Source: Chionis minor (taxonomy: Eukaryota > Chordata > Aves > Charadriiformes > Chionididae). From it: 64,000 bases of DNA. Made by a program: the position numbers and the translations under genes. Numbering within the stretch: position 1 is the first letter of the stretch; every line of letters begins with the position of its first letter. Below the pieces are notes generated by a model that made no database searches, had not been told where the DNA came from, and worked only from the letters and a program-made list of their open reading frames with translations. Below are positions 1 through 13,500 of the stretch, piece after piece. The stretch covers positions 65,180-129,179 of the forward strand of contig VZSF01007818.1 of the NCBI GenBank assembly GCA_013398295.1. Reading direction: 5' to 3'.

Positions 1-1159
1 ACCCAAGTTTGTCAGAAAAAGTTTTAAATGAGAAAGGTCTTCCAGAGGTTTGGATTTGTCTTGAAACCTGAAATACCTTTTGTGGCTTTATCATGATGCT
101 TTCATGAAAAGCACCCTCAATAAGCTACCACACAGACCCATCCATGTGTTATGTTGCTGTTCGGGAGGTGTTGGTCAAAATTGGATGGACAGCTTTCTAA
201 TTTCTCATCTAGCCGGTTGTCAGGCCATGAAGTTCAATGGGACTTTTGAATGGGTGAGAGGAGATGCTTCTCCTACTTGGAGCTGTTGTGTTAAATTGGA
301 TGGTCTCTGTCTTGGAAGCAAAAGAACATCTCTGTTGTTGCTTATGGATTTTTAAATCTGCATAATCATGGGGTTTATGTTCTTTGATTGCAGCTGTGTC
401 AGGAGAGCCTGAATATTTGATGGAGTATTGAATACTGCATAACTTTTCCATGTATGAACTTGCAGAAGGTGCTTTGATGGATTGGTTGATTTGTTTCTCA
501 AACTCCCTGTAGGGTCAGAGATCATGTGTCTGCAATATTTTATATATGTTGTGTGGGTTTTAGGTAATTAATACTTTATATTTGACCCTGAGATATGTGG
601 TAGTGGTTAAAACTCAATTAAGTGGTGATTATGCAGTGATTATACTGAATGATGAATATTTCATTTATTTGGTTTGAAATAGGAAATAAAATACACTATT
701 GCCATGCTGGTTTTATTTCAGAAGACTTTGTCAAGACTAACACATTCAAAATCCTTTCAGTGTCCTAAATTTATTCTGCTGGAAGAATGCAAATATTTCT
801 TTGAGGACTTTTCGAAAGGGATTTTCTTGTCTTGCTTTATAAGGCTGCTTCTGGCACCTACATAAATGTTTTTTGCCTTATCACCTTCAGGTATAGACCA
901 GAGTCGTATTGTGTTCGCACTGTTTATTAATTCAGCTCTTGCTAATTGCACATGGAGAAATATATGTGACTACAAGACTGAAAGAAAGAAGATGGGTGAG
1001 AGGAGAGTCCATCTGCACCTGTATTAGGTCTCAGGTGGTGGCAGATACTGTGTCAGGAAAGGCCATGAGCCTACCCACTGTCTGTAGCCTGTTCCCTTCA
1101 TACTTCTCCAACATATGGACCACTCGGATCAGAGATATTAGGGTGTAGCTTTCTTTTTA

Positions 1160-1550
1160 TTTCCTTTAGTTACCGCTTTGGATCTGTCTTCTATCAATTT
1201 GTCTAGTCCCTTTTGAATCTGCTTCTGCGATCTCTTGCAGCAACAGATTTCAGATTTTGTCTGCCTGCTGAATAAAGAAGTGCTTCTTAAACTAATTTCC
1301 TGCTAGGACAGGGGGCATTCATTGAAACTAATGTTACAGGGCTTGGTGAATAATAGTTCTGTATTCAGCCTCATTCAGCTGTGCATTCAACCTTGCTCTT
1401 GCCCATCACCCAGGCATCTGTTTTCCAAATTGAAGGCTCCCAAACCTTTTAGATCCTCCTTGAAAGGCAGCTGCTCCATCTCATTACTCATTGTGGTTGC
1501 CCTTCTCTGTACTTCTGAATCCTAGCTACAAGCACTTCTGGGAAAACAGA
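1160..1550 (-). repeat. Possible very old CR1/L3-like LINE remnant
   Basis: The segment around 1470-1520 reads like the antisense of a CR1-clade 3' region: 'ctgctccatct', then 'cattactcattgtggttgcc', then 'cttctctgtact'. This parallels the common antisense CR1 stretch in which a 'cat.at.ttggt.gcccttc.ctgga' pattern is found. Upstream, 1180-1290 has similarly styled wording but is strongly diverged. The call rests on resemblance from memory only. Boundaries are approximate and an unrelated sequence is possible. Confidence 0.3.
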
Positions 1551-4500
1551 AATAAGGACTTGGAGGTGCACTTCAAATTCCTAAGGGAGAGGAATTGGCC
1601 AGTAGTATCTGCTGAAAATTTGGGGTTGCCTTCATAGGTGGAAAAAGAGCTCAAACTGATCTTAAAATAAAGCTAATTTTAATTTCTAAGCTTTTAAGAA
1701 ACGGTAGTAAAATAACTCTGGTTTGAGTTGGATTCCAGTAGTGTTACTGACTTAGTTGTAAATTACTCTGCATGGGGTTATTAGTGGAGTAAAGGGCCTT
1801 TCAACAAGGAGAGCTAAAAACCATGAAACCTACCTTGAAAAGTACGTATTGAGTCATGCGTCATGAAGCTTCATTGCTTTTGATAGGGCTGGCTGGGAGG
1901 TAAATTAGTATGCGTTCACCTCCTATGCCAAAACTGAGAGAGAGAATGTCTAGTGTTATTTTCAAAACCTAGTGCTGCGAGGCTTGCTTGAGTGTGCCGT
2001 TGGAAGAGATGGACAGATTTTAGCCTGAAGGACTGTGGATAATTACAGCTGTCAGAAGACGCTTGGAATACACGTACTGCTCCTCTAGCAAATGCTCAGC
2101 TCCCTTCCATGGCGCGAGCATCAGAAAGACTGCTGTTTCTCATCATGACTGACTCAGAAGAGCTACGCTGCATAAATGGAAGTTTTATCGTGTGAGTTCT
2201 AGCTCACACTATTGTTTAGGAGTAAGTTTTGCTTTATATAGCTGCGTGGCACTTATGACTGTACTGCCCTGGTGTCTTTCAGTGGTGTACCAAGCAACAT
2301 TGCTAACATCTGTGTTTGTGCCTCCCAGCAGAGAATGCTGTGCGGCGGAGCTCTTGGTTTGGTTGGGTGTGTTGGTTTTTTTTTTTAATGTACGTATTGC
2401 TGTGCACTTTTATTAGAAAAGGCAAAGTCAGAGAGCTGCATTGCGCATTTGGACGGAAAAACAGTGGCGTTTGTGAAGGTTTCTGTCTGTCATCTTCCAG
2501 TAAGACTTGAGATATCATAGAGTTTAGACTTGGGCTACTCTCAGAGAAGAAGCCTGTCTACCCCTGCTTTCTCAAAGATGGCCTAAGATGATCTGCTAGA
2601 GGGCCTTGTGCCAGGTGGGTGAAGATACTGACCTAAAGTCAGCTGGGCAAAGATCACCCAGATAGGTAATCTTCCAGATGAGAGGCCCAGACCATGGAAA
2701 GTTTCTTGAGCTCAGTTTTGTATTGCATGGAAACTCTGTTGCAGAGAGTGGAGAGGAAGCGTGGGTTTTTTTTTTTGGTTTGAGGACTGTAGGGTGGTTG
2801 GGGTTTTGTTTTGTGGGTTGTGTGGGATTTTTTTTTTTTTCCCATAGCCTGTGTTACTGAGGGGATGCGCTGTGATACTTGGTGCCTGTTGGATTTTCTG
2901 GTCTGTCACATAACATCTCTGTTAGTGCTGTAGTTGAACTGAGAGCTGGCAAATGGACCCGTGCCAAGACATATAGTTTTGTAGGATGAAGAGGGACTTT
3001 GAAGCTGTTGGGGTCTTTTAACTGTGCTCTGCACTTGAAACTGCCAGCAATTCAACCACTTGTGGATGTGCATGGAGAGTCAGAGATGACTGGAAAAGCC
3101 TCAAAACACATTTGCTACCTACTTTGTCTTCCTTATCCAAAACTGTCACTACAATGGTACCACTGTGGTCACAGTGGTGAGATGCAGGCAGAACTGAAAA
3201 TCATCTGCAGATTGTTAGCATTCACATCCGTGTCACTTTTGCCCATTTCAGTATGCTATAAATAAATAAAGTTGGTCCTTTTGAGCCTTAATTTGGTTAT
3301 TTGGACACAAACTGCCAGAGAAAGAATTGGATTATATGCTTTGATCTGTGTTGTATCAAACAGATTACATAGTTGGGCTGTAGGAGTGTATCTTCTATGC
3401 GTGTATCTTACATTAAATATTGTAAATCAGAGTTCAGCTGTGAAGGATCTTACATGGTGGGTTGTTGGTTTTTTAGATGAGCCCCAGCTATGGGCCTATA
3501 ATAACTGTAACTTCATCAATATAGATTTTTTTTCATAAGTCATACACCCATGATTTTAATGTTCCTTGTGGAAAAGCTCATGAAGTTTTTCATGAAGATG
3601 TGCAGTCTTGTTTCACTGCAGGCCTTGGTAGACTTCGGTTTACCTACATTTTGCTGATGGGTGGCTAGGCGTGGGTTTTTTTTGAGAAGGGCTGTTTTAA
3701 GCACATCTGATACTTATAGTCAGAGACCTATGGTTTCTGTGTTGTGTAAATGAAAAATAGTTTATTACCATGCTTTATACCTGAACTAGTTGAATGAATG
3801 ACATGTGAAATTCAAGCATAGACATCGTGGTTTGATCCCAGTTCTAAATTTGTCTGAGACTTTGGACTGTTGACACACTCTCTCTTTGTGATGATTTGGG
3901 AGTAGTACTATACTACCAAGCCTCTAATTAGTTCCAAGGTCTCTTCAAAATTGTTCTACACATTCAAGAATGACACTTCATAGGGCTTAAAAAAATAAAA
4001 GCGAGGTTAAATGATTAATTGACAGCTTAATGCCAAAATAAAGTCTTGTCTGTTTACATGCGGCCAGAAAATCAGGTATCAAACCTGTCAGTGAGGGTGA
4101 GATTTGCGGGGAGGGGAAGGAACCCCAAACAAGCACTGTTTTTGTAAGAATGCCAATAGCGGTGACATGTTGAGAGCTAGATCCCAAATAAAAGTATTTG
4201 TAGGCTTGTGAGTCTAATGCACTCACTGTGGGTACTTGGTATCTGTTGATGCTATACTTCAAGGAAGGCTTTCAGAAACACAGGGACGTGAACAGTAGTG
4301 CTTAGTTTGAATGTAGCATCAGAAAAGAAACTGGTGTGCTATTCCTTGATGCTCCTGATGTTTCCTTGATATTTCTGATGCTGCAAAATGTTCTTGCTTT
4401 GCTACTGCTTGGATGAAAACGTAAATAGGGTAGATTTTTGGATAGGTCCTGTGTCCTGATCCTAGGTCTTTCTTCCTAAATCCACCTTAATTTTCAGATA

Positions 4501-7500
4501 AATCTGTGGAGTCCTTGAGAAGCCTCCTGTGTGCTGCCTTTCCCTCTAACATGGGAAAGACTTTCAGTAAATACATGCAATTTCCTCGCTTGCTTTTCTG
4601 CAGGTCCTACCATGGACTCTGTGCCATGAATGCAAAACGTGACAGCAGTTGAGCAGATGTATTGAGATAATTTGCTGTCATGATAGGGAATATTGCTTCA
4701 TTGTTTGATTTTTACCCTCTGTTTGCATCTTGCTTTCGGTTGCTTCTTTTGTTTTATACTTTGATAGTTCCAGTTCCATTTTTGTGTAGTGATTGTGCAG
4801 CAATGTCCTGGTTTCTGATTGAGGTTTCTAGATACAACCAATGGTAAGTACAAAATAATAGTCATCCTGACGTACTTCCTATTGAACTCCACTTCTGGTG
4901 AATTATTTCCCCTTTATTCCTTTCTGTTGTGCTCAGCACAGCAAACAGCTGCTTCTACCAGCAGAGACTCAGCAGAACTGACTTCCCCACTGTTCATTTT
5001 CCTGTCAGTCCATATGGATTTCTCCTTAGACCTAGGGGCAGATGCAGTGTGCCTGTGCAGTTGTATGACATGCCGTTGCTTGCCTTTCTGCCCTGAACTC
5101 AAAACGAAATATCCTAAATGATTATAAAAGCTTTAGCACCAGCTTCACTTCATTTTAATAGACCAATAAAAGCAACCAGTATGCCAGCTGCTGGCTCCAG
5201 CACTCCTGCATAAGCCATTAGCAAAACATTACTGGCTCTTGACAAAGAAAAACAGCAGTGACAAATCCAAGAATTTGCTCTGAAAAGAAGTCAACCAAGT
5301 GCCAGTGAATCCAGAGACCCACGCTTATGCATGTTGGCTGCTGTGAGCTCTTTGTTTGAGGTTGAAAAGTCGGCACTTTCTCATAATTTGTTTTATATTC
5401 TGGCTTTGTCTTCTGTAAATACCCTTTGCGGTGTTTCAAGCAATGCTGGGAACTGCCAAAGTGCCTGAGGAGCTTTTCCAGTTAACTTGTATGTGTGGAG
5501 ACCTGACAGGTTTTGCATTTCATGCATGAGACTGGCTCATCTGGCTCTTATTTTCTACCCCTGCAATACTAGCAGCTAATGTACTTGCAACATTATACCC
5601 CCCACACCAGGTATGGTGCGTTGGCTTTGAAGAGCAGGAGTCTCCCCCTAAGGCCCAAAGGAGCCCCAAGATGTCCCTGCTACAAGGCCCCTGGTTACCT
5701 CCTTGGTTGTGAGGAGGTGGGAGGGGAAGCATGGCCATCTCATGGGAGCCTTCTGTACTGAGCAACAACAAAAAATTCCTCCATTTACCTAAGGTTTGTT
5801 CAGTGTGCCTTGAAGGGTGCCTATCCAATTGGTATATTGTGTATTTCAAAGTATACACAAACTCTAAAACTACCTACTAACCCTCATTGAAGATAAACTA
5901 GTACGGTTTGCTTATATATTAGCCTCTAGTGTTCTGCTGTGTTTAAGAAACAAAAGCACTGCCCGAGTTTTGGTACCGACACGGACAGCCAGTGGTCTGG
6001 GTTCAGGGGTGGTTGCACCCTGGTAAAACTCCCAGCTGGGCACGTCAGAAGACCTCAGCTCTGCTGACACCCTTTTTTTTGGATTGTTTGTGGCTAGGCT
6101 TTGCCTAAGCCCTCTGCAAACACAATACATCTTTCTGAGAGATTTGGTCCCTTCTTCCTTGTCTCTTCCTTTGTTTTCATTCTTTCAAGCTGAAAAAACC
6201 CCCACCTTTTTAATTTTGCTTGCTGAATTTAAAGACATCATGATCATTCTTTTCCAGCAAAAGCTTTCAGCGTTTCAAACTGTCTTTAAGACATTTATTG
6301 AGTATGGGTGTTCCCAAAAAACACTGCTCAGCTGGAACAATGTAAAAGTGCAGTATCAACCAGAACAAGACAGATCCTGGAAGAGAGCTGTAGATGATCT
6401 CAGGGGAGTGAGAGGATAGGAGAAAGGATGAAATTATCCCAAAACAGAGCTTGGGAAAATAATTAATTTGCTTCTGTTGTGTCTTATGTTCTCATTTAGA
6501 TAATTGTGCACTAGGTACAAATAAGGGAACTGAAACTTCCTTCTGTGCTCCTGTATCCTAGAAGAGCATTTAATAAGTTTATATAGACTCTTCTGTTCCG
6601 TCTCTTCTCTTTTGCAGAAGTGAGTCCACAGCACAGCATCATCACCTTTCCCTTTTGTCCAGATCTTGCTTCTCTGTTAAGATTTATTCTACTGTCCTTA
6701 CAGAACATCTGCCAGTCATCTAGGTGGATGTCCTTGCATGTGTATGTTTTCTTAATTTATATTATTCTGTGATGTGTTTGTGTTTAGCAGTGTCATTGGC
6801 AACAAATTTAAGAGCTCATGATCTGGTGTCCTGGTCCCATGTACTTTCTCCTTGATCCTTTGGACTGACCTTTGTACTTGTGGTGTTTTGAAGAATGCTT
6901 GTTCTGTTGTTTCTAGTCTCTTGATGTCAGTTCAGGTTTAAAGGCTGTGATTCTAACCTATTAAGAATGCCATTAGTCTGGTAGCTAGACTTTGAGTTGC
7001 ATTTTTTGTAGAGATGATCTGAAATATGACAAGCATTTCCAAATGATCATTCTTAAACTCTCAGTGCATCGTGGAGTTTTTGGTAATCTTTGCCACTTAG
7101 TTGTCAGTCTGAGGTTGGCGATCTTCCCTTCCCTGCTCTGCTGAGATCAGCAGCTAAAATCAAGGGATTATGATTGCTTTCATGAATGAACAGGGAGCTT
7201 TGTAGCTTGATGGTTGCAGACAAAGAAGTTTAACATTTCGTTATCTTTGAGCAGAGTTATAAAAAGTCAACATAAAAACATACCACGTAAAGAATTCCAA
7301 TAGCGTCCCAATGCAAAGCCCCACTAATTTTGGTTTCAAAGTGAAGAGTTTCTCCTGATTATGTTTCCTTTTCTTTCTTTTCATTTAAATGAACGTTGTA
7401 CTGTTGCAAGAGCGGTCCATGTGGATGTGCCTGGGAGAAGTCATCAAGTCATCTCACAAATGTGGTCGTTCAGGTTGTAGGGTTTTGCTCTTTTTTTTCC

Positions 7501-10360
7501 CCGTCCAAAATACTTTGTGAACATGGGGCCATGGTAAAACAGCTTTTGGTGTGCGGTTCCCTCCCTCCCCCCCAATACTGACAGGAAACATAGTCAGCTC
7601 TTTAGTTGCATTACCTGGTTGTATAGTTGCAAGCCCTGAATCCTCATGGAAAGCTTCTGGCTGGACTAGCCTTTAATTGTGAAGACATCCTCTAGTGTAA
7701 AGGTTTCCAAACTGTCATACAAGTGCCACTGATGGCACGTGAGCCAGTCCAGATGGGTGCAGATACTGCCTGCTTGTGCAGGTGCAGGGTCTGTTCATAT
7801 TGGTGTAATACCAGCTAAGTTCTCCTTCTGAAACCTCTGTATTAAGTGGGTTGTTGGAACTCAAGGGTCTCATCTCATCCCTTCCGTGCATCACCTTCAG
7901 GTTGCAGTGTGGGCAGGAGTGTTGCTGTGATGCCAGGTGTGCGATTATCTGTTTATGGGGATGTTTCCTTGCTTTTCCTTGTTTGTCTTGTTTTACCTAG
8001 TTCTGTAATTGCTCTTGTGGCATAGGTGAGTGCTTACATCATTGGTAGCTCTGATACCAAATATAAAAGCTGAATAAAATCACTTCTATGGTCTAGTTTA
8101 TTTCTTTGGAGAGAAAATGAAATATTTCAGCAAGCCATTATCTGATTCTCAGAGAAATGTGCACTGAATGGATCTTGTCTGAGAGTGCTGAGTAGCAGCC
8201 TTGTCTGCTTCAAACTGTGAAGACCCAATCTTTTAGCACTGGGGACTATAGCCTATAGGTCTTTACCTGGCTGGATAGGTGCCTGCATGCCTTGATATTG
8301 TCCCATGATGTGACTTAATGTGCACAAGCATCCTCTGTCATGAGAGCAGACATGCATGCAGGGAGCAAGCTGCAGACAGCCAGAACAATTAATTGCACAT
8401 GAATAACAAGTTCAGCTCCATTACTGCTGTCTCTGTAGGCACCAGAGGGATATGGCTTTGCTCTGTTAAACAGCAGGAGCAAGAGAGCAGGAAGGACCCA
8501 AGATGTCCTCTACGAGCAGGTTGAGGTCAGGGAGAGCCCAAAAGCCTGAGGAACAGCTGGAGACTGAGCTGTTTCCAGCAGGCTCTTGATGGCTCTCACC
8601 AATGACTTGTCCCTTTGCAGAAGATTCCCCTAGATCCACCTGGATGCTCTTCTCCACCCCAGGGCTGAGGGTAGGAGCACAGTGGCTGGTGGTGCTGCCA
8701 GCCCTTAGGTGCTCACAACGGCACACTTTGCTGCATCTGCGCTGTTGGTTGCCTTTGATTAAACTCATCCTGTGCTTTACCTGCACAAAGGCATGGGGTT
8801 GCGTGTGAAACTATTCCTTACGTTATTCCTTTTCAACCCAACCAACCCCCCTTCTTCCCCACCTCGGTCAGGTTTGCCAAGTGGTTTATCTGATGCTGTA
8901 GAGAGATCTGAACCGAAGTCTCTGATCTGTTGAGTGTTGGATTGAGCCTTTGCTTTCACAAAGAGGGATAGAGCTGCTTGACTCCACCAGTGGTGGGAAG
9001 TGAAGTCTTGCCAAAGGCTGGGTTGTTAGGGCCTTAGGGCCTTTTTTGTTGTTGGTTGGTGGTTGTTTTCCCCTCCCTCCCTGGAGCAGATTAAAACTGA
9101 TCTGAGCATAACAGAGGGGTCTTGGCAATGTTGCAAACTTTGACTTTTTTAAAGTCCTTTTTCCCCCCCTCTTTAAAACTGTTACTTGTCATGTTTTAAA
9201 TTTTGCTCTGCCAGTGGGCCCTTAACAAGAGGAGAACAGATTTTTTTTTTCCCCTAAATATTACCTGCTGAATGCTCTGGCTTGATGACCTGGAACTGTG
9301 CCTTTATGCATCTGAATGAGGCAGATGCCGCACAACAGAGATAGAAGCTCTGTATTTCCAATTATAATCAACAGCTTCCCAATTTCCCTGTCACTTCTGA
9401 GCCTTTGAATTTTACTCCTGTACCTCAGCCTTAATTTTTCTTTTGTACTTCATCACTACTCCTGGGTGTTGTGTGTGAATTTACAAGCGTTGACTCTCTA
9501 CTATTTCTGCTCAGTCTAGTTTGTAAGCCGGTAAGCATGAGAAGATACTTAGCAACTGAAGACAGAGCTGCAAGAGATGTAGCTAAATAAGCATTTCTCC
9601 TGCTCTGACTTCAGTGCTTCAAAAGCGATTTTATAGATATTTTAGTATTTAGATTTTAGTTTTAGATTCTCCTTGCTGAACTTAAGAGGCATGTTTTGTT
9701 TCATTCCTATTCTCTACAAATACAAAGTACTTTATTATTTGTTCTGTATTAAACTAGGGAAATCCAAACTGTAGACAAGTTGGTTAAAGACTTTATTGAG
9801 GGAGAAAAGCAAGTGAAACCTCCCTGTGTAATGCATTTCACACCAGAAACACTCGATACTTAAAATAGAAAGAAAAATCAGCTCTTCAGCTGTAAGAATG
9901 TTTTCCACTTCATGAATTTTTATTAAGCACATTTTTTTCCTGCTATACATGTTAGTAAGTCTGCAAGCTGGTGAGTTGACTAATAATTTTAAATGAGAAA
10001 GAAAAGGCGGGAGGGAATATTTGGTGTGGATGTCCAGCGGTCTACATCATGTTGTCCTCCTGCCCTTTCTCTGCTTGCTGTAGTCATTGACTTGCCTTTG
10101 GCATTCTCAGGAACTAAAATATCTGCCTCCCGCTCAGATAGCCTTGTGCCAGGACTGAAACTGGAGCATATTGTTCTATCGTTAAATGGGCAACGTTTGA
10201 ATACTTGGGAAATTAACAACAGCTGCAAGTTCTTCAGCTATTTTTATTTGTACTGTGGCTATAATTTTTCTAGTATGTTTGTGCTGAAGTCAGAAGAGGA
10301 AAGGAAAATAGATCCCCCAAGAGGCTGATTTTTTTTTGTTTGTTTTTAATTAAAAAAAGG

Positions 10361-10396
10361 TCCTGCTGAACAAAAAAGGCCCTGCTGAACAAAAGC
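10361..10396. repeat. Short tandem duplication, 'cctgctgaacaaaa' twice
   Basis: The 14-base string cctgctgaacaaaa occurs twice in immediate succession, separated by a few A/G bases. It follows a T-rich and A-rich low-complexity run. It is most simply a local slippage or duplication event. Confidence 0.75.
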
Positions 10397-10462
10397 ATCC
10401 ATAAAACAAATAGTACTGAGGGCAGCCTAGCAGTTTATTCACTATTAATGTGGGCCCCTTAG

Positions 10463-10505
10463 TCTGGTTGCTGGCGTGACTTTCTGGTTGCTGGCATGAC
10501 TTTCT
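10463..10505. repeat. Two-copy 20-bp tandem repeat
   Basis: The unit tctggttgctggcgtgactt is followed directly by a second copy with one G-to-A difference (ggcatgac), then by the first three bases of a third copy. It is a recent small tandem duplication in non-coding DNA with no evident function. Confidence 0.85.
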
Positions 10506-13500
10506 AGGGGTTCTAGTGGCACCTCAGCATACGGTGAGGTAACCGGCAACTTCCATGGTCAGCCCTCTCCTTTGAAAGTCCTACTGCTAGTAGCATCTGT
10601 CTTAGCCTTTCTTATAAGTTGGTGGCAGCAAAGCAATTTTCTGGTTTATTTATGTTTTAAGTTACCAGCTATTGACATAAGCCAAAATCCATGGCAGCCA
10701 TTCCATTCAGCCGTCTTTGGATGAAGCCCTAAAATCAAGCTCAGAAAGCTGAAGAGAATGATTGCAAAACAGGATTTCTTAAGTATCCTGTAATAGTCTG
10801 GTGACTGGGATTTCTTCCCAGAAGTCGTGTGCTCATGTGTCAAGAATGATGAGGCAGAGCCCCTGCTTTAAAACGAAAAGTCAGTGTGGATCCATGAATT
10901 AGCATCTTGCCCTGGTACCAAAGGATTTCAGGCTCCTGCACTGCTCTTTTCCCCATAGTGCCAGGGCAGCTCTGCAGGTGCAGAGGGGAGATGGGGAGAT
11001 GATGCTGGGGGAGAATGGATATCACGGCGTTAGTTGTTGGTGCTTTTTGAAGCACCTGGAATTAATATCCCTCATAAGGAGTTAGGATATTGTCTTGAAG
11101 TTTGGAGCGTAGCGAGAACAGCAGCTGAAAGGGTCACTGAGGGGAAAAATGACATTTTTTGCTTCATCTGTGGCCTTTTTAATATTCTGACTAAATGGTT
11201 GCTGAATACAGGAGTGAATGAGAGGAAGTCCATCCCTGAAGCATTACCATTGCTGGAAGCACAAGAAGATGCTCCTTAGAAGTCTTGCTGTTTAGCAACT
11301 GTAGGAACCAGACACAACTACTTTAGGTATATGAAAAGCAACTTAGCAAGAAATTTAGCAAGAAGGATTTTTTTCCTTTACTGAGGAGAGAGGTGGTCCA
11401 ATTCTTTTGTCTCTTATGTGACCCAATTCATGGCAAAACATCCATTCCTTAGGCTGGACATAAATTTAGAAAAATGCGTGCCACTGTGGGAATTCATAGC
11501 CATTCCTTTAAAAACATTGAAAATGTGTTGGTATATTTCTGGATTTGAGTGGAAATGTATAAGGGAAGTGGCTTACTGTTCTTACTCAGTAACCTAGAAC
11601 TTTACAGGCAAAGCCAAACGTCTTCCACCTAATACTTGTCAATGTGCTTAACTTCACTACCGTGAATAGTAACACAGGGTCCTCTTCGTATATGGAGTCC
11701 TATTTGCATGTTTGAAGGACTGAGGCTGTATTTGGTATCTTATGTCTGATTTGGGAGTTTGTGAACTGGTGTAAAGATTGCTGCTGCTACAGAGAAACAT
11801 AGCTTTATTGACGTGCACTGCTGCATTTAAACTATTAGAAGTTTTTATCTTTTCATTGAAAATGAACAATGTCATGGCAAGTTTGACCCAAGGGTGAGCA
11901 GCCTCTCAATTGTGAGGTGCCAGGCTTTTCCCCTCCCAAATTAGAGGCTAAGCACAAAACAAAGGCTTGGGGTTTTTTTGCCTTGCGCCGTGGGAAGATA
12001 ACAAGATTTCTGCCCTGGGCTGGCATGAGGAGCTGTAGCTAATTCATGGTGTCACGCTTCAGTGTCAGAAAGGGCTCTGGGTTTGAAATTCAGTTGTAGG
12101 TGGAAAATAGGAGCTGCTGCCTTGCATGAAGGAGAGGCGCACCAGCCATTTGTCTGCAGCATAAATATGACAAAGGTGGAGTTGCCACCTCACCAGTACC
12201 TTCCTCTGTGGTGGCCTGTCATTCAGAGTCTGCCTGTGATTTCTTTGGCTGCCACCCTGTTGGTTTCTGACATCTGAATCTTGTTTGGAAAAGTGCTGGG
12301 AATAAGCTTTGACTGTGTATCAGAGGTATTACTGTTTATTCCAGTTAGCCTCTTCTGCTGCTGTGGTGGTTTTGTTTCTGAGGAGCAAAAGAGAGGAGAG
12401 GAGGTGACCTGACTGAAGTCTGATGTCCTCCTGGATAATCCACATCCTGAAAACTACACCTGTGAGGTCACGGGAGATGACTCCAGCATGATTCTGGTTT
12501 AATGCTTCGCTTCCTACCTGCTAACTCCAGCTGGTGTACAGCCTGGTAGAAGAAGAATTAGCCCCAAATTTTATTCCGCTTCTCATCTTGCTGGTTGTCT
12601 TTGACACATCATTCCCATGCTTGCTTCTGTGCCCTGCTACTCCTATTCCTCTTCTTTTTCCCATCCCCGAGCTGACATTTGTGGTTAGAGCCTAAAGGGT
12701 CCTTTGGCTGCATGGAACTGCCCTGGAAAAATGTAGGAACTGTGATGCTGCAGTAGTGCCTTCATTCTGGGGTGCCGTTTCCCCTCTGGGATGAACCCTG
12801 TAGTGCTTGGAAGAGCAGCTGGCAGGCCTGTGAAGAGTGGCAGCAAGCCAAGCTATGTACTGTGGGAGCAGAAGCAATGCCCTTGGTGCCTCTGGAGTAG
12901 CCCACTGCTTGCATGGGGTTTGAGTTTTCTCTGAAAGTTTCATTTAAGCAATGTTGTCAATGCTGACCGAATATGTGAGTGCATCTGCGCTTGTTTCTGA
13001 GCTATTGGTGTTATTTCCATCTGTTAACGTGGGCAGGCACTATTAAAATCTTCAGCACTTTCAGTCTAGTTGAATAATTTTCTAGCTGCTAGGTTTATAA
13101 ATTAAACATTTATGGCCATATCTCATGCTATTATCCATCCATAGCAATACGTCCAGGCAGGGATCTTGAGGTTTTTTTTGGAGTGTAGATCACGTGTTAA
13201 TAGAGAACGAATGTTTCATTTATACCTCATCTCACTCTTGCAGTTCTTAGTCACAGAACGTCCCTGAGGTAACCTCAGATACTCTTTGTGAGGAAATAAC
13301 CTTAGTGAAGAGATTTGTGATGTCTATGTAGTCTGTGTTAAAGGGAAGAGTGGAGTTCATCGCAGCATCCTGACTTTTTTTTGATGTCTTGTCAAGTAAC
13401 TTCCACACGTGTGAACATGAACTATCATCTGCAAGCAGGAATAAAGGAGAACGTAACATCAGATGAACCACAGACCACAAGAGTGATAACCAAAGGTTCA

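Noticed and set aside
7695..7760. String 'ccactgatggcacgtgagccag' resembling a hAT-type DNA transposon end
   Set aside because: It is too short, and I saw no terminal inverted repeats or target duplication.
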